Positions 23,802 to 36,329 are shown, numbered from the stretch's first letter. The stretch is DNA of 64,000 nucleotides from Omphalotus guepiniiformis (GCA_028554645.1 JAQOOI010000080.1:124001-188000); one strand, 5' to 3'. Made by a program: numbers and translations. Notes: generated from the sequence alone by a model not told the origin.

Positions 23802-25480
23802 TCATCCGCTGACTTTGGCAGCGTCTAACAGTCCTTCTTGGACTGCATGGTCGTATCCTACCAGCCGAAACGCGACTTTCGCAGCTAGCAGTTTCCCGGA
23901 CACAATTTGCGCTAAGATAGACTCCACGGTCTCGAACTCCTTCCGTTGTCCAAGTCCTTGTATCATACGAGAACATACACATTCTCTCGTCTGGGATATA
24001 TGCATCAAGTCACGTCTCAGGCGAAGGTAGGAGGAAACGATATCTCACTTTCTTCGGTAACGCAGTGAACTCGTTTGCTGATAGGAAGGTGTGAGTCGAT
24101 GTCTCGTATGTGCCTGAGTATACCCAATCTGCTCCTCGCCGAAGAATCAACTCTCCGCGCCACATCTTCGAGGCAAACTTCTTGAAGAACTTATGCTCGC
24201 TTGCTTTTCCGTTCGTTTTCAATTTTCCGACAGGGCACACCAGGTAACCTTCATGGCGTTTGTTGATATCAATGATGAACTCATCGCCTGGGATGAACAG
24301 AGTCCTCTAAACAACGTTGGAATCAAGGAGTGAGTGGAGGGTTTATTTGCTGAAAACGAAAACTAGTACCTTGTTTGGTGAAGAATTCTTCCTGAAGCGA
24401 TCAAGATGTTTATATGGCGATTGGCGCGTACAGAATGCCTTGAGATGCATGCGAGCAATCTTCTCGAAGTCGGGAACTTCAAATTCCGTATTGCGTGGAA
24501 TGTTCAGGTTTGAGCTTGTGGAACCATAGGTTGATAGTGCGTCATCAGTATCTTCGTTCAGATGATCGTTCTATCTCCGCAAAATCGCTCATGACTATTG
24601 TGCTGCAGCTAAGCCAATTTAGACGTCTTACCTCCATGCCTGAGTTGGTCCTAAGCTCTTGGATTGACTCTGATTCTTCACCAGCAGAGCCCTCTGTAGC
24701 AAACGGATGGATTGGATCAACACTGTCGTCCGTCTCAAGTTGCTGTGGGACGAAGTTCTGGGCTTCAGGGGCTGGCTGCACCTACATGTTACGCAAGAGT
24801 GAGCGATCAGAATTGCAACGCTCGCGGTGTACCGTACCTGAATTTCGACTGGACTTGCTTTCAAGTCCGCGAACTTGTTAGCAGTATCACGCTCATTCAT
24901 GTTCAGTCGCTCTGATACTAGCGTTGGAAAGCCAATCTGTGATTATCGAGATACTGTTCAGCACATGTTAAACTTTCCGCATCGCTGCTACAACGCACAC
25001 CGGGTGTCTCAGCTTCTTGGACCACCTTCTCAAGCTCGGCAACCTGAATCCGTAACTCCTCGTTCTCCTTTCTCAATGTATTGAGTTCAGCGACCTGAAA
25101 ACGTAATGCCTCATTCTCCTTCATAATCATACCGATCTCCTCTCTGAGTTTCGTCTCTGAGGCCTGGAGAGATTAGAATCAGCTGCCTCGTAGTCTCATC
25201 GGAAGACCCGCATTGAAGCCTAGTGGCGAACCTTGGACTCATTGCGAACACGCAAAAGCTCCTCCCCCTGAACTCGAAGAAGCTCTTCGACTACTGCAGT
25301 TGGTAACGAAAGGCTGGTCGTGGACATACTTGTTTGGCTTCGAGCGTGAGGCAGTAAGTGAACCGGAGTTGACCTTTCTGAACCTTGAGTTTATATATCT
25401 GGCCGCGCAGCCTGAGTGGCGGTAGATTCCGGACCAAGTTGACTCAAACTCACGGCAGTGCTATTTTGTATTGCACACAT
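23802..25480 (-). CDS. DUF6697-like coiled-coil protein (5' end uncertain)
   Basis: The minus-strand exons join well downstream. A coiled coil has two near-repeats (KENEALRFQVAEL and KENEELRIQVAEL, about 24918-25130). Next come NERDTANKFADLKASPVEIQ, an acidic linker QPAPEAQNFVPQQLETDDS, and PDFEKIARMHLKAFCTRQS. The conserved-looking block follows: LFIPGDEFIIDINKRHEGYL, then WVYSGTYETSTHTFLSANEF. The last exon ends VAFRLVGYDHAVQEGLLDAA with a stop at 23802. The W-x-Y-x-G-x-Y pattern and the GYDxxxQxxL ending resemble Agaricomycete DUF6697 proteins as I remember them. That assignment is tentative and the function is unknown. I could not phase the first one or two exons; 25480 is a possible ATG. 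Confidence 0.6.
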
Positions 25481-25683
25481 GTCCGCCAGCGGCGTTGCAG
25501 CGAGGTGTCAGTGTACATGTGATGGCAGCGTGTTTTTTCATTGTGCGGGCAAAGCGCCTGCCAATGTATACAACTACAGTACATGGGTCTGAGAGACAAC
25601 AATTTCATACAGGGAGAACTTGAAAACAAGAGCGGAACAAAGACAGAAAGTAAGGATCAACTTGAAGTTGTTTGTTGTACGTA

Positions 25684-27143
25684 TCAAAAACCTCTCTGGT
25701 TCACCATTTGGCCAACTTCATGAGTTAGGAAATAAATGGCACCGTCGAACCATTGAACCTCAGGCATACCAGCATCCGCACACTTCTTCCCAAACTCGAC
25801 CATCCAATTCTCTAGTACCTCAAGACTGGCATCATTACCCGCAGCCAGCAAATTCAAATCGGGGAAGGCCAGACTCGGATCGTTACGAGCCCAAGCCTCC
25901 ACTGTGTCCTTCATGTCTCCAGGAGACCACACAAGCAAGCCAGCTGCGATCGCAGTGATATCCGTCAAGACCCTGACAGGCCAGAATAACTTGGCTGTCA
26001 TAGTCATCTTCTGAATAACAGAGAACAATCCTCTAGTGCGACCTCCGTAGAGCGCTGACTGCGTCAATGCAGCCCAGGATCCTGCACATAGGAATGAAAC
26101 AGGTTAGATGTTAACATGAAACCTGCATCAAGACATTCACCAGCTACAGGACCCATCTCCCCGAACCCCACCATTCGCAGCACGCCCAATACAGCGTAAG
26201 GCATGATGATATCAACCGCAATGACAGTTAAAGCTACCGTGGCACCCGCAACAATGTATGGATGTTCCTTGCGGAATCGATCAAAAGCTAAAACGGCGAC
26301 TCGGACCTCGTTCGGAAGTTGCTCAATCTGCGCCTGGACAAAGTTTTGGATCTTGTCCAATACCTCCTTTGCATTTGCAGACCCTTCCTCGTACACCTTC
26401 TCCAGTTCAGCTTTGGCTTGCTCAACAAATTCTCGAATTCGGCGTAGGATTTCATCGAGCGAAGGAAATGACCATAGAGTCTGTATGTCGGCTTCCGAAA
26501 GACGAGGGCCCATGATGACTTGATTTTCGACTGCTGGACCATTGCGATCTAGAAGTATCTGCTGAAGGGCTCCATCGCTGATCGTGAACTTGAAGGATGA
26601 GTTGGAGTCTACCATTGCAGCTACGAGTGAATCAACAGTAGAATAGACATCGCGAGATTGCACTAAATCAAAAGAATCCATGAATGACTGTCTATCTCAA
26701 GGCGTGTGGATTTACCTAGCACGGCTGCATCTAAATTCAAAGTATGGCGTAAAGGGTTTCAGGACCTGATGCCTTATACAAAGCATAGCAACGAGATACT
26801 GACCAGAAACACGCGAAATATCATCTTTGAATTCACCCCATGGCCACGCCTGTCTCAGAGAGCCCCTGCTGTACTCTATAGATCGACTAGCCATAACTCC
26901 CTGAAGTTCTGAAGATGAAGCTAGTCCCACTTCAATCGCATAAGTGGTTTTCTTATCGTCGCTGATATCGGCTTGATCGAAATGGTTCTCCATACAGGTA
27001 AACCATTGATCCCTGTTATGATCGTCAAAAGGGACGTCCATGCATTCGTTCTGAGCACTGGCAAGACGCAGAAGTGGAAAGACGCAAATGATTGCGATGA
27101 GTTTGAGAAGAAACATGAACCGAACGGAGTTGGATGAGTCCAA
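25684..27143 (-). CDS. Secreted-type IFI6/IFI27-like membrane protein, 424 aa
   Basis: Four exons keep phase: 27143..26804, a 15-nt microexon 26730..26716, 26662..26141 and 26081..25684. The N-terminus has an uncharged signal-peptide-like stretch (FLLKLIAIICVFPLLRLASA) followed by a short Cys-containing region. The middle is a long amphipathic helical region (EQAKAELEKVYEEGSANAKE). The hydrophobic Gly/Ala-rich core follows at about residues 248-340 (IVAGATVALTVIAVDIIMPY, GFGEMGPVAGSWAALTQSAL, YGGRTRGLFSVIQ). That core matches the IFI6/IFI27 (ISG12) family, whose animal members are small mitochondrial or ER membrane proteins. The C-terminal extension of about 85 residues is not part of the family core. 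The function in fungi is unknown. Its neighbours on both sides run the same way. Confidence 0.75.
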
Positions 27144-27776
27144 CTCGAAGGGTCTAAAGTTGAAGGTCGATGGAGAAGATGAAAGTAAGGAAGAAAGGGG
27201 GATTACAGGGCTTGCACGGTTTAGAAATGCAATTGGGGCGCCTACAATGGTCTACGTAACACGCTGTGAATAGAACAAGGCGCGTATCAGTCGTGCATCA
27301 TCTGAATAGCTTCGAGCGCAGGCTGCCATATACACTACCAAACTAAGCCCAGGGATTATGTACGCTGCATAATGCCGGGTCCATTTCAAGTGAATGCATG
27401 GGTTACGCAAAGATTCGCTTAATAGTACAGAAGCGCTGTGGGTGCTGCATGCCCCACTGGCAATGTAGCTGAAAGTCGTACCGGACGGCGGATTTCGCTC
27501 CGACTATCAATTGGCAAGAGACACAGCAAATCGATCCAGAGTCATAAGCTTGAAGACATTCACTTCGATCTGCAACCGAATTCTAGAACCCCTCCGCAGG
27601 ACAAGGCGGTGTAGTTATGAGCGCCTCGAGCGTCTGTGAGATACGTGAATGAATACTGGAAGCCACAGCTCCCAACTTCTCGTGAGAAATGCGGCTGGCA
27701 AAGTTTATAATTAAGTGATGTAGCATGATGAAGCAATCGATTGGACTTTCGACATGCGATGTACTAACCACATAAG

Positions 27777-28832
27777 CTAAACAAACACTTCACATGGCAA
27801 AAGGCCAACAATCTTGAATGGGAATACACCGTGTATCGCTTGTGCAGGGAAAGTCAATGGCACAGCAGAATCACCCGTGAAGGGTGGATGAAGAGTCACC
27901 GAACCTGTAATCGGTATATAAGAGAATAGTAATTTGCATGTAACGACTAGCACGACTCACCGGAAAGATAGGTCACCTCAGACGTTGTCCAGTTGTAGAA
28001 ATGTTGAGCGCAGGTCAAATAATCCGCAAACCTAATCGAGAAGCCATACATCAATGACGGTTCATGTAGGTTAGAGAAGGGAAACGAACCATGGCAGTCC
28101 TCCGATGCTCTCGAAAGTGGATAGTGGCCAAACGGGTTCACCCTCTATAGTTGTCAAGTTCGCATCGATCGCCCCAACGACAGAATAGTCATGGGAAGTG
28201 GCATTGCTGCTGTTTTGGGGTGCGAAGGTTTCGAGTGTGGTGTTCAATCCAAACTCCAACTTCCAAGCTATAAGCACAGGTACCGTGAGAACTCTTGTAG
28301 ACCACATACCAAGGATCCAACAACATCCAGAACATCATCCACAGCAATCCACCTTCAACGTCGTACCGAATCAGATTGAGTTCGCCAAGACAAAGGCGAA
28401 TATTTACCGTTTATAAAGGAACGGGGAAGTTGAGTTTGAAAGGCGCTGAACATTGGGTATTTCCAACTTCGCTTCTTGGAAGTTCTCGAAGTTAAGAAGA
28501 GGAGGACCTGCGTTAGCCTCTCGGCCCAACTCGATAAAAATGGGAACCAGGTCGCTCCCGATACCAGGAAACGCGGTTGTATTTGACGGTAAGATGGTAT
28601 ATTGGTCAGGAATAAGCTATATAGAAACCGAGGAAAAGATTCGGAGTTCAGTGTTCACGTTGAGCTGTGAGGAGACAAACAGAGCACATACCGAGGACGC
28701 CAATGCCGTTGGGACAGCAGTCAAAACGAAAGAAACATTGTAAGTGCCAATGATCGCAGCCGGAAGGTCGACTACTGCTGAGCGCGCGAGACAGGCAAAG
28801 TTGAGCAGAACGAATGGGAAGTTGAAACGCAT
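27777..28832 (-). CDS. Secreted N-glycosylated protein of unknown function, 250 aa
   Basis: Five exons join in phase: 28832..28692, 28616..28408, 28293..28090, 28031..27961 and 27904..27777. The start MRFNFPFVLLNFACLARSA is a signal peptide. The mature part has several N-glycosylation sites (NVS, NTT, NST, NSS, NAT, NLT, NWT) and few cysteines. Motif-like segments include AVPTALASSLIPDQYTILP and LVPIFIELGREANAGPP. The first loosely recalls the opening of acetoacetate-decarboxylase-fold proteins, but I would not assign that. It ends KIVGLLPCEVFV. It is co-oriented with the IFI6-like gene, 630 nt upstream of it. Confidence 0.68.
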
Positions 28833-29997
28833 CCTAAGATGCTCTGCGTGGGTTTGTGTTAGCAGGATACCCACATATATGTATTTCGGAATGTTTACGG
28901 GTGAATGCCCTGTATTCACATGAAACACGACCCTCAATATGTTGTTGATGGAGAGAAAGGCTTCTTAAGCGTCGTGTGACGAATTAGAGCATGAATGTTT
29001 GAAGCAGGACGATGCCAAAGCATTTTCTCCAGTTTTGAAGCAGCCATAAGTAAGGCCTAGATCGTGGAGCAGGTAAGTAACTATGTCCTCGATATTGTTA
29101 AATCGCAGTGCGTACCTAGAGGGAGCATTTTCGAGTACCGGCTAATCATTCTTGGCGAAATCTAATGATATATTCGTCAATTGAGAAATGACCGAGCCAA
29201 ATTACCCCTTCAGTCGGTAGTATTTTGATTTTTGGGTTATGTAGTTTAAAGTCGTAAAGCTTTGAGAGATTGATACACTTCTGGACATCTGGAAGTCCTG
29301 ATGTCGCGGTACCTGGAAAACATTGCCTTTGAGCTCAGGTTCTGCTCAAATTCAGAATGTTCTGGTATGTACTCCCACGATCACGCTTGACGGCCCGTCC
29401 GGGTCGACCGGGCAGTGTATTAGCCGGCATCTCGGCATTGACACCCATTGGTCGTCTTTCCTTGTGCGGATAAATTGTGCGGATAACAACGTACCTTCCT
29501 TACACGACTTCACACTTACCCCAGGGGCCAGGGCCCAGGAAGTTGGAACGTTATAATATTAAAATAATGCCATGCAAGTACCGCTGTGATGAACTAACAG
29601 CTGGATATTCGAAAGAATTGACATTGGCTAGTAGCGTGGAAGTCGTGGTGTCTATCAACTGCAAGAATTCCATGGGCGTCGAGCTGATACACTTTCCTGC
29701 ATACCTGAAGAATGGAAATGAATTAGCGACGACGAGTTCCACCGCCCTATTATCTACCCTTACGCGCATATAGGTGAAACTGTCGGGTTTCCACAGAGAC
29801 CGAACTCGAGTCTTGAGCGCTTCAACTTGAGCTAGGCTCGAGCATTGCTTACTACACGATAACATGATAAAGCAGATGATAGTGATCACTGTCTCCCTTT
29901 CCCCGGATGCAGAGTGGTTATAAAGCGACCTAGCGTCTGCAGTCTGTATCTTTATTCAACTCCCGTTGACCCCCCCGGGCCTGTGTCATACATTTAG
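28833..29997. other. Divergent intergenic region (secreted protein / cupin)
   Basis: Contains a minus-strand ORF of about 110 codons (29551-29889; ATG-initiated part starts MLSCSKQCSSLAQ) with no recognised motif and no supporting splice context. It could be a small gene or chance. Nothing else is seen. Confidence 0.4.
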
Positions 29998-30827
29998 ATG
30001 GGAGACTCCTCAGCAATTGCGGAAACTCGTGCTAACGAGAGAAGACTAGCACCTTACGTCGACGTTGCACGAAAGATACATGCTCCGCTGATTACGAGTC
30101 AAGAGCTCATATCTTCATTGAAACTCGCAAGGCATCCTGAGCATGGTAAGCACGAGCATTGAATTGTATCGTGAGGTATTGAACTTACCATTTCGTGTGC
30201 CGGCAGGTTATTTCGTAGAAACGGATAAGCAATCGTGCCAAGTTCCTTCACCCTTTGCAGGTAGGTCACCTTGGTATCATCTGCATAACGAATGGAGACG
30301 CTGGAGTATTGCTCCGGTTCAGATGGTGACCCTAGACCTCTCGCGACATCCATCTACTACATGCTATGCCACAACGAACCTGAAGGAGTAATCCACATGA
30401 ACAAGTCTGTCGTACGTTTGTGCACTACCAACGAAACTGTGAGCTATAGTTGATCATATTTCTCCAGACATACCATGTACTGCACCACGGTCGCGCCGAG
30501 TACACGCTTATCACCCCTGGCGCTCCTGGCACGCCCCCACAGATTGAGACTAAGATCATGGGCACTAATACTGCGGCGGGGGAGACGCGTCAACTGCTCG
30601 TCGGGACAGGTGTATGGAAAATGTCTAGGCTCCTCCCAGATGACATTGCCGCTGCCAAGACTCAAGAGGAAAAAGATCAGTGCCTATGCCTAATCACGGA
30701 GGTGGTTGTTCCAGGATTTCACTGGGAGGATCATCAATATCTCACAAGGGAGGGATTGGAAGGACTTTTCAGAGAGGTTGAAGGCGGAGAGGAGATGATA
30801 AGGCGGTTTGAGAAGTATGTCAAGTGA
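29998..30827 (+). CDS. Cupin_5 (DUF985) family protein, 216 aa
   Basis: Exons 29998..30145, 30207..30260, 30323..30411 and 30468..30827 join in phase. The order of motifs fits the DUF985/cupin_5 fold: LISSLKLARHPEHGGYFVET, then PLATSIYYMLC, HMNKSVTYHVLHHGRAEYTL with the core histidines, an LLVGTGVWK strand and a C-terminal LITEVVVPGFHWEDHQYL. Cupin_5 proteins are small single-domain beta-barrels found in bacteria and fungi and are mostly uncharacterised. Length is normal for the family with a short C-terminal helix added. The stop codon lies 2 nt from the stop of a broken minus-strand ORF. Confidence 0.87.
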
Positions 30828-30829
30828 AT

Positions 30830-31270
30830 TCAGATATATCTAATTGTTATATGGTCACGCCGAAGAACAGAGAACTGAGACTCGAGAGACGTACATTTTA
30901 TGGCTATTACTAGCTTAGTGACGAATTCAAGATCTCCAGTATTTCCAAGAGCACACATCGCGAGTCCTTCACAGTACAACGTTATTGGCTCCTGGAGATC
31001 CTCCACGCCGAGAATATGGTAAGCATGCGCATCGCCTTTCGGGAAATGAGCTGTAGATCTGATACGAGCTGGGTCGCCAGCTGGGCGAGCAGCTATCGCG
31101 TTGCGAAAATGGAAGCAAACCTCGTTCGTGATCGGGCTGGAACCCTTCAGTCGATATTCGTTGCAGGAATAAGCAGACAGTGAGTAGGGCGTATCAGGTG
31201 CAGAGCGATAGAGCTAAATGGCTCGCTCGACAAACTGCGAGTCGTCGAAGGCGTAGAAATTTATCGCCAT
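30830..31270 (-). pseudogene. ORF interrupted by one in-frame TAG, family unknown
   Basis: From an ATG at 31268-31270 the frame reads MAINFYAFDDSQFVERAI, then TAG at 31214-31216, then continues open for about 128 codons (LYRSAPDTPYSLSAYSCNEY, FHFRNAIAARPAGDPARIRS, GVEDLQEPITLYCEGLAMCA) to a TGA at 30830-30832. The composition after the TAG is clearly protein-like. The TAG follows ERAI, where CAG (Gln) would be one base away. Alternatively ATTTAG is a splice acceptor and the true upstream exon is elsewhere (for example around 31430-31520). I do not recognise the family. Confidence 0.45.
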
Positions 31271-31846
31271 CGAGCTCTCTCAAGAGATACAAATCATCCG
31301 GCCACGGTAGTAATGCGAACAGAGTGCCACCTTGTATGATCCCTAAACGAAATCAAAGCCTTGGTCATCTTTGGTGTCACAAGAAAAAAGCTATTGACGG
31401 ACCTCAGGAACGCCTATGAAAGTCTTGGAAGCTTTGATATACAAGCAGTCTGAAAGTGTGTCGCGTACAACTTGCAGAAGCTCCATTCAACGATAGGCAG
31501 ACACTTGCCGCGCATATAGCATTCCAGAATGCAAATGCCTACCCAGCATACACATGGAAGACGGCGAACAATATAGATCTGATGAGGACGAATATATGAC
31601 TCAAGTCACGGTGAAACCAGTTAGGAGATTGTATACACTTCCGAAAACATTCATCGAGGAATATTTATCTGAAGCATGTTTAACAGACGGGCTTGACGTT
31701 GAACTTTCGCGGACTTTGCGTGCGGTGGGCCGTGGCGAAGAACATTGAGCGTGAGTAAATGCGCTTGCTTGTCTTCCTTCTACCACCTTCGGTGTATAGC
31801 TCGTGTAGCTCGTTCTCTATCTCGTCTTATTTCAAACAAATACAGG
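31271..31846. other. Intergenic, upstream of ENGase
   Basis: Carries a plus ORF at 31554-31748 (64 codons, starts MEDGEQYRSDEDEY) that ends 99 nt before the ENGase start and could be an upstream ORF or unrelated exon. On the minus strand, protein-like residues around 31430-31520 could belong to the broken ORF downstream. Neither is firm. Confidence 0.35.
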
Positions 31847-34577
31847 ATGCCCATCGCTGGAAAGTCGACATGGAATATACCTGAAGACTCCTATTTCGAA
31901 AGCCTCGAAGACCTAGACAAATGGGCGTCGTCACCGCACAAGCCTCTCGATAACGTTTTGTCATACGTATCACGTTCTCAGACACACGAAACAGATAGCA
32001 GAGGGAAGCTCTTGGTGAAAGAATAGAGTCTGTCTGACGATTGAACAAATTTCTGATGTGTGTTTTGAAGGTATGCCATGATTACAAGGTTGCACGGAAA
32101 TCTGAGCTTACAATCCACGCCTCTGATAGTCGAATTGTTTAGGGAGGATACACGGAAAATCCTTATTCTCTATCCTACACTTTCAATTTCTGGTCGAGTT
32201 GCGATACGTTTGTGTAGTGCGTCAGTTGCCTTTTCAGTCTGTTTCGTCACTCAAATCTAATCAGTTTCTCTCATCATCGTGTCACGATCCCACCCCCTGG
32301 TTGGATTAATGCCTCGCATAGGCAAGGTGTAAAGATGTTGGGAACTCTGTAAGGAAATTGTCTTGTTCACAACATCATTTCAACAATTTGCTTGTTAGCA
32401 TCTTTGAAGGCGGCGGCGAGCAAGATTGTCTACGTCTTCTTGTGGGCCAACTTCCGAAATCCCGAACGGGCCCCGCTACCCCGTCCTCCGCAGTCTCAAC
32501 ATTACCTTTGTCTCCTCATTATGCGCGACTGCTTGCTGAGCTAGCCAAGCAACGCGGTTTCGACGGTTATCTGCTGAATTTCGAATGTCCGCTTCGCGGT
32601 GGAATAGAGCAAACTCGGGCGCTAGCAGCTTGGATTACACTTTTGCAACACGAACTCAAAGCAATAGTTGGCGAACACGCCGAGACTATGTGGTGAGTTT
32701 TACGAATATGTTCATAATCACGAATGTAACTATGAGTTTCAGGTACGATAGTGTCGTCTTCACGGGTCAACTGGCATGGCAGGATAGATTGAATAGTCTA
32801 AACTTGCCATTTTTCTTATCATCTTCTTCGTTATTCAGCAATTATACGGTGAGCTCCCATTTTTTTGATACTAAATGTCGCGGCTGAGAACACAAGTTTA
32901 GTGGCGAAACAATTATCCGTCACTGACAGCTCAGTATTTCCTCACGCTTGATCCTGCACTCACTGGCAACCAACCCAAGTCTCACCCTCATGTCGCACAA
33001 AAGACACTAGGAGATATTTATATAGGTGTAGGCAAGTAACGTATGCTCATGCTTAAATTGTTTTACTGTTGTTGACTCCCCGCACCACAGATGTATGGGG
33101 CCGAGGCTCACATGGAGATGGTGGTTTTGGCTCATACAAAGCTATCTCTCACGTCGCACCTGACTCCCTCGGTTTGAGCCTTGCTATATTCGGCCAAGCA
33201 TGGACCTGGGAGAGTGAGCAAGACAAACCCGGCTGGACATGGGATTCGTGGTGGAATTACGAGCGAAAACTTTGGGCAGGGCCTGTTGACGATCAAGAGC
33301 AAGTCATCGTACCTGAGATGCCTCCGCTGAAGAAAGACGAGTCGCCATGCGAGCATGGCGCGTTCGTCCCCGTTTCCAAGTTCTTTTCGTTCAAGTCACC
33401 GCCGAACCCGGCTAAGTTGACGTTCCATACGACGTTCTCGCCTGGGGTAGGGAGAAAGTGGTTCGTTAATGGCGTAAAGGTGTTCGAGAGGGCGGAGGGC
33501 TGGACAGATGTGGATAAGCAGACGAGCATGGGCGATTTGGTGTGGCCGAAACCTAGGTTAACGTGGGAGGGTGACGAAACGCCGCCGGAGGATCTGAAGA
33601 TCCCTGAGGCGGCATCGATGGTGAACATGGATGACGCATGGAATGGAGGCAGTTCGTTAAGACTCACGTTGAGCGATCCTGGAGCGCAGTCCGAGAACGC
33701 GGCGTTTCGATGTGTCTGGTTGCCTATACAATCCCTGTCTATATCAACTAGTCGATCCTACGACGCCAGCGTGGTGTACAAGATGGAGTCTGGGGCTTCG
33801 GATGTCGATCTCGATATATCACTTTCTGTCAAGTCCCTCTCATCGAGTTCCGGTTCTAACGCACATCTATCGCCTGTCGAAGTGTCTGGTATCTCTAGCA
33901 ATGATACCCAGCTCGGAGAAGGTTGGACGAAACTCGTTGTACGGTTCACACTTCCTACGAGCGAGACACTATCATCCCACGTTCAAATCTCGATAGGTCT
34001 TGTCATTGCCATAGTCGCAGAAGACCCCTCCCTGCCACTTCATCTCCCAATTCTCCTAGGGCAGATGAATGTCTACGTGACTCCACCCCTGGCAATTCCT
34101 ACACATAAACCAATGCTGCTCTGGGCCGATCTCACGAGGTCGGCGCCATCATCGTCGTCTTCGTCCTCAACCACACCTGCGCCTACAGACTCACTCGCTG
34201 GTACAATAACATGGGAAATTGCTGCATCGCTCCCACCTCTGCTTCCGCCCAGTATCACTTCTCCTGAAGATCCGGTCTCTGCTTGGCCAATTCAACCTTC
34301 TGCCTCGACCTCGACATGGTTTCCTAGGGTTCTGTATGCAAACATCTATGTTGTAGCGCATGGAGCTGATGGAGTCCCTGGTCGACCTGAAGATGCTGTG
34401 TGGGTTGGGACATCTGGGTATGAGGGCGTGAGGAATACGTTTGTTTTTGACCAGGATGTCTTGCCGGATGCGGTGAAGATGGTGCGCGCGCCGGGGAAAG
34501 TGCGATTTTATGTTCAGGGTGTTACGGACAGGGGAGAGGTTCTTGCGTGGACTGAATGTGTTTATGTTGATGTCTGA
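31847..34577 (+). CDS. GH85 cytosolic endo-beta-N-acetylglucosaminidase (ENGase), 785 aa
   Basis: Eight exons join in phase: 31847..32014, an 18-nt exon 32071..32088, 32143..32213, 32265..32348, 32399..32692, 32743..32848, 32902..33031 and 33091..34577. The N-terminus starts MPIAGKSTW, followed by family landmarks: VCHDYKGGYTENPY, FNFWSSCDTF, TIPPPGWINASHRQGVKMLG, then FDGYLLNFECPL with the catalytic Asn174/Glu176 pair typical of GH85. Further on are DVWGRGSHGDGGFGSYKA and the C-terminal beta domains. The enzyme cleaves the chitobiose core of N-glycans. The lack of a signal peptide fits the cytosolic form that clears free or misfolded glycoproteins. Intron 7 has a GC donor. The downstream domain contains Ser-rich loops but is open throughout. 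Confidence 0.93.
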
Positions 34578-36329
34578 GAGCGGGTTGAGCTGCGAGATAT
34601 ATGGAATATCCCATAGAGCAGAGGTAGGAGCACGTTGTCATTGGATACATCTACGTCTCAAATACAGGTATCATCGTTTGGTATGGGTTATGAGGTTGAC
34701 AGCTCTGGCTGAGGTTGAGGTGTGTCCGCCGAATGAGCGAGTGAACGGTATCGAACTCCTCCATGTCGAGAGGAGAAGAGGTCTAGGTGATGTGACCAGC
34801 AAATTACAAGACTACGTTATTCTAGAACTCTGGAGGTCGAAAGACGAAGCGAAACAACCTTGGGTGTGTTTCTTTGCGAACTCAACCTCGGTCCTCCATC
34901 ACTACTAACTACCTCTTGTCGTCCTTAGATGGCAATGCCCACACCTCAAGATGCTGAACCCAACTTGTATCGTCGGTAGCAAGTTCAATCGTATCTACGC
35001 TTGTACAGCACAACTGCAGACGCTGATTGCGACGAGACTCGCTGAGGTAGACCTGACTGAGGTAGAGAAGAGTAGAGAGGAATTCTATCAATGGAGTACG
35101 CGAGCCCGAGGACCGCCGTTGGGATTACCTAGACGCGCTGACTCCGCTCTGACTGCTGAGCGGCTGCTGCTGAGAGCTGCTGAGGACCTGAGGTGCGACC
35201 TTTGATGATTCTTCTTTACTCCGGTATAATTTATCATTCTGTTTCGCATACACAATCACACGGCTTACTCCTCAACACCTATGCAATCCATGTCGCAAAC
35301 CCGAAGTTCATTCATGCAATTTGGCTTTGCGCATGTTCTACGAACTTTGCCCCGCAAACTTGACATTCAATTGACAACGGATCCGGAATTCATGAACTCC
35401 GAGATAATAGACATGTGGATGTGAGCCTATTTTTATTATTCCGGCGATTCTGTTTCTTATCTATGACCACTGACACCGATCTAAACATGCTCAGGTTGCC
35501 GAGTGGAGTGGGCAGTGATATACCGTCTGCTCTCCCGACGTCAAGTCTCATCGAGTTCGTATCTCTGCCTCAACTCTGCCTGGCTCACGAAGTTTTACAC
35601 GTCTGATTTTCCTCCACCAGCATCGTCCACTAGCCAATTCCTGTGGTACCGCCATGGAGGCTTCGTGATTTTGGCGGCTATTTTAAGTCAGATTATCTGT
35701 AGCGGCGCTGATACATACCTCCTTACACTGTAGTGCCCGGAAGTGCGGTTTCTGAACGTCCGCCATCGACCGTTTGGTGTGTTCGGTGTTCGGTGACCGG
35801 TCGTTATGCCAATGGAATTATGAGTAGTTGTCTGCATCCTCATCATGTGCTTGTGGGGTGACGCTTGAGCGCAACGCTGTGAGTCGAACACATTCATCCG
35901 AATTCAAGTGCTTTCCCACTCCATTGATGTTAAAAAAGTAGCCACAAAAATAGCCAAAATGCTCGAATCACTGGTGAACTTACGTCCAGCAAACCCTCAA
36001 TTCCCCGTTGGCTGCCTTACCCATGCGCCTCTTCTGAAATTCTGTGGATTCGACGCATGGAACCCTCTGATTTCAATTGGGTTTAACATGATGTTTCTTT
36101 TATAACCGAGCTACCTTTCCTTGTGATGGATATCGAACACGGGGTGCGCCGTCTAATGTAGGCTTCTTCCTTCATTCCGAGTCGCTGAAGATTTGCCAGA
36201 GTGATTGGTATAAAGGTTGGCATAGGACAGCGCTTTATCTTCACCAGGTTTCTCCTGTCAACGGTCATTCATCGACTTTAAGTTCGAACCTCTTGAGTTT
36301 CTCTCGTTGATCGTCTCAATTTCGACAAC
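34578..36329. other. Intergenic, ENGase to aspartic protease
   Basis: About 1.75 kb. Several ORFs of 60-130 codons overlap on both strands, none with a recognisable motif or consistent exon phase. The final 100 nt before 36330 look like a leader for the protease. Confidence 0.45.

Noticed and set aside
36270..36300. GTTCGAAC-like sequence as a tRNA T-loop
   Set aside because: No acceptor stem, D-arm or anticodon arm can be folded around it.
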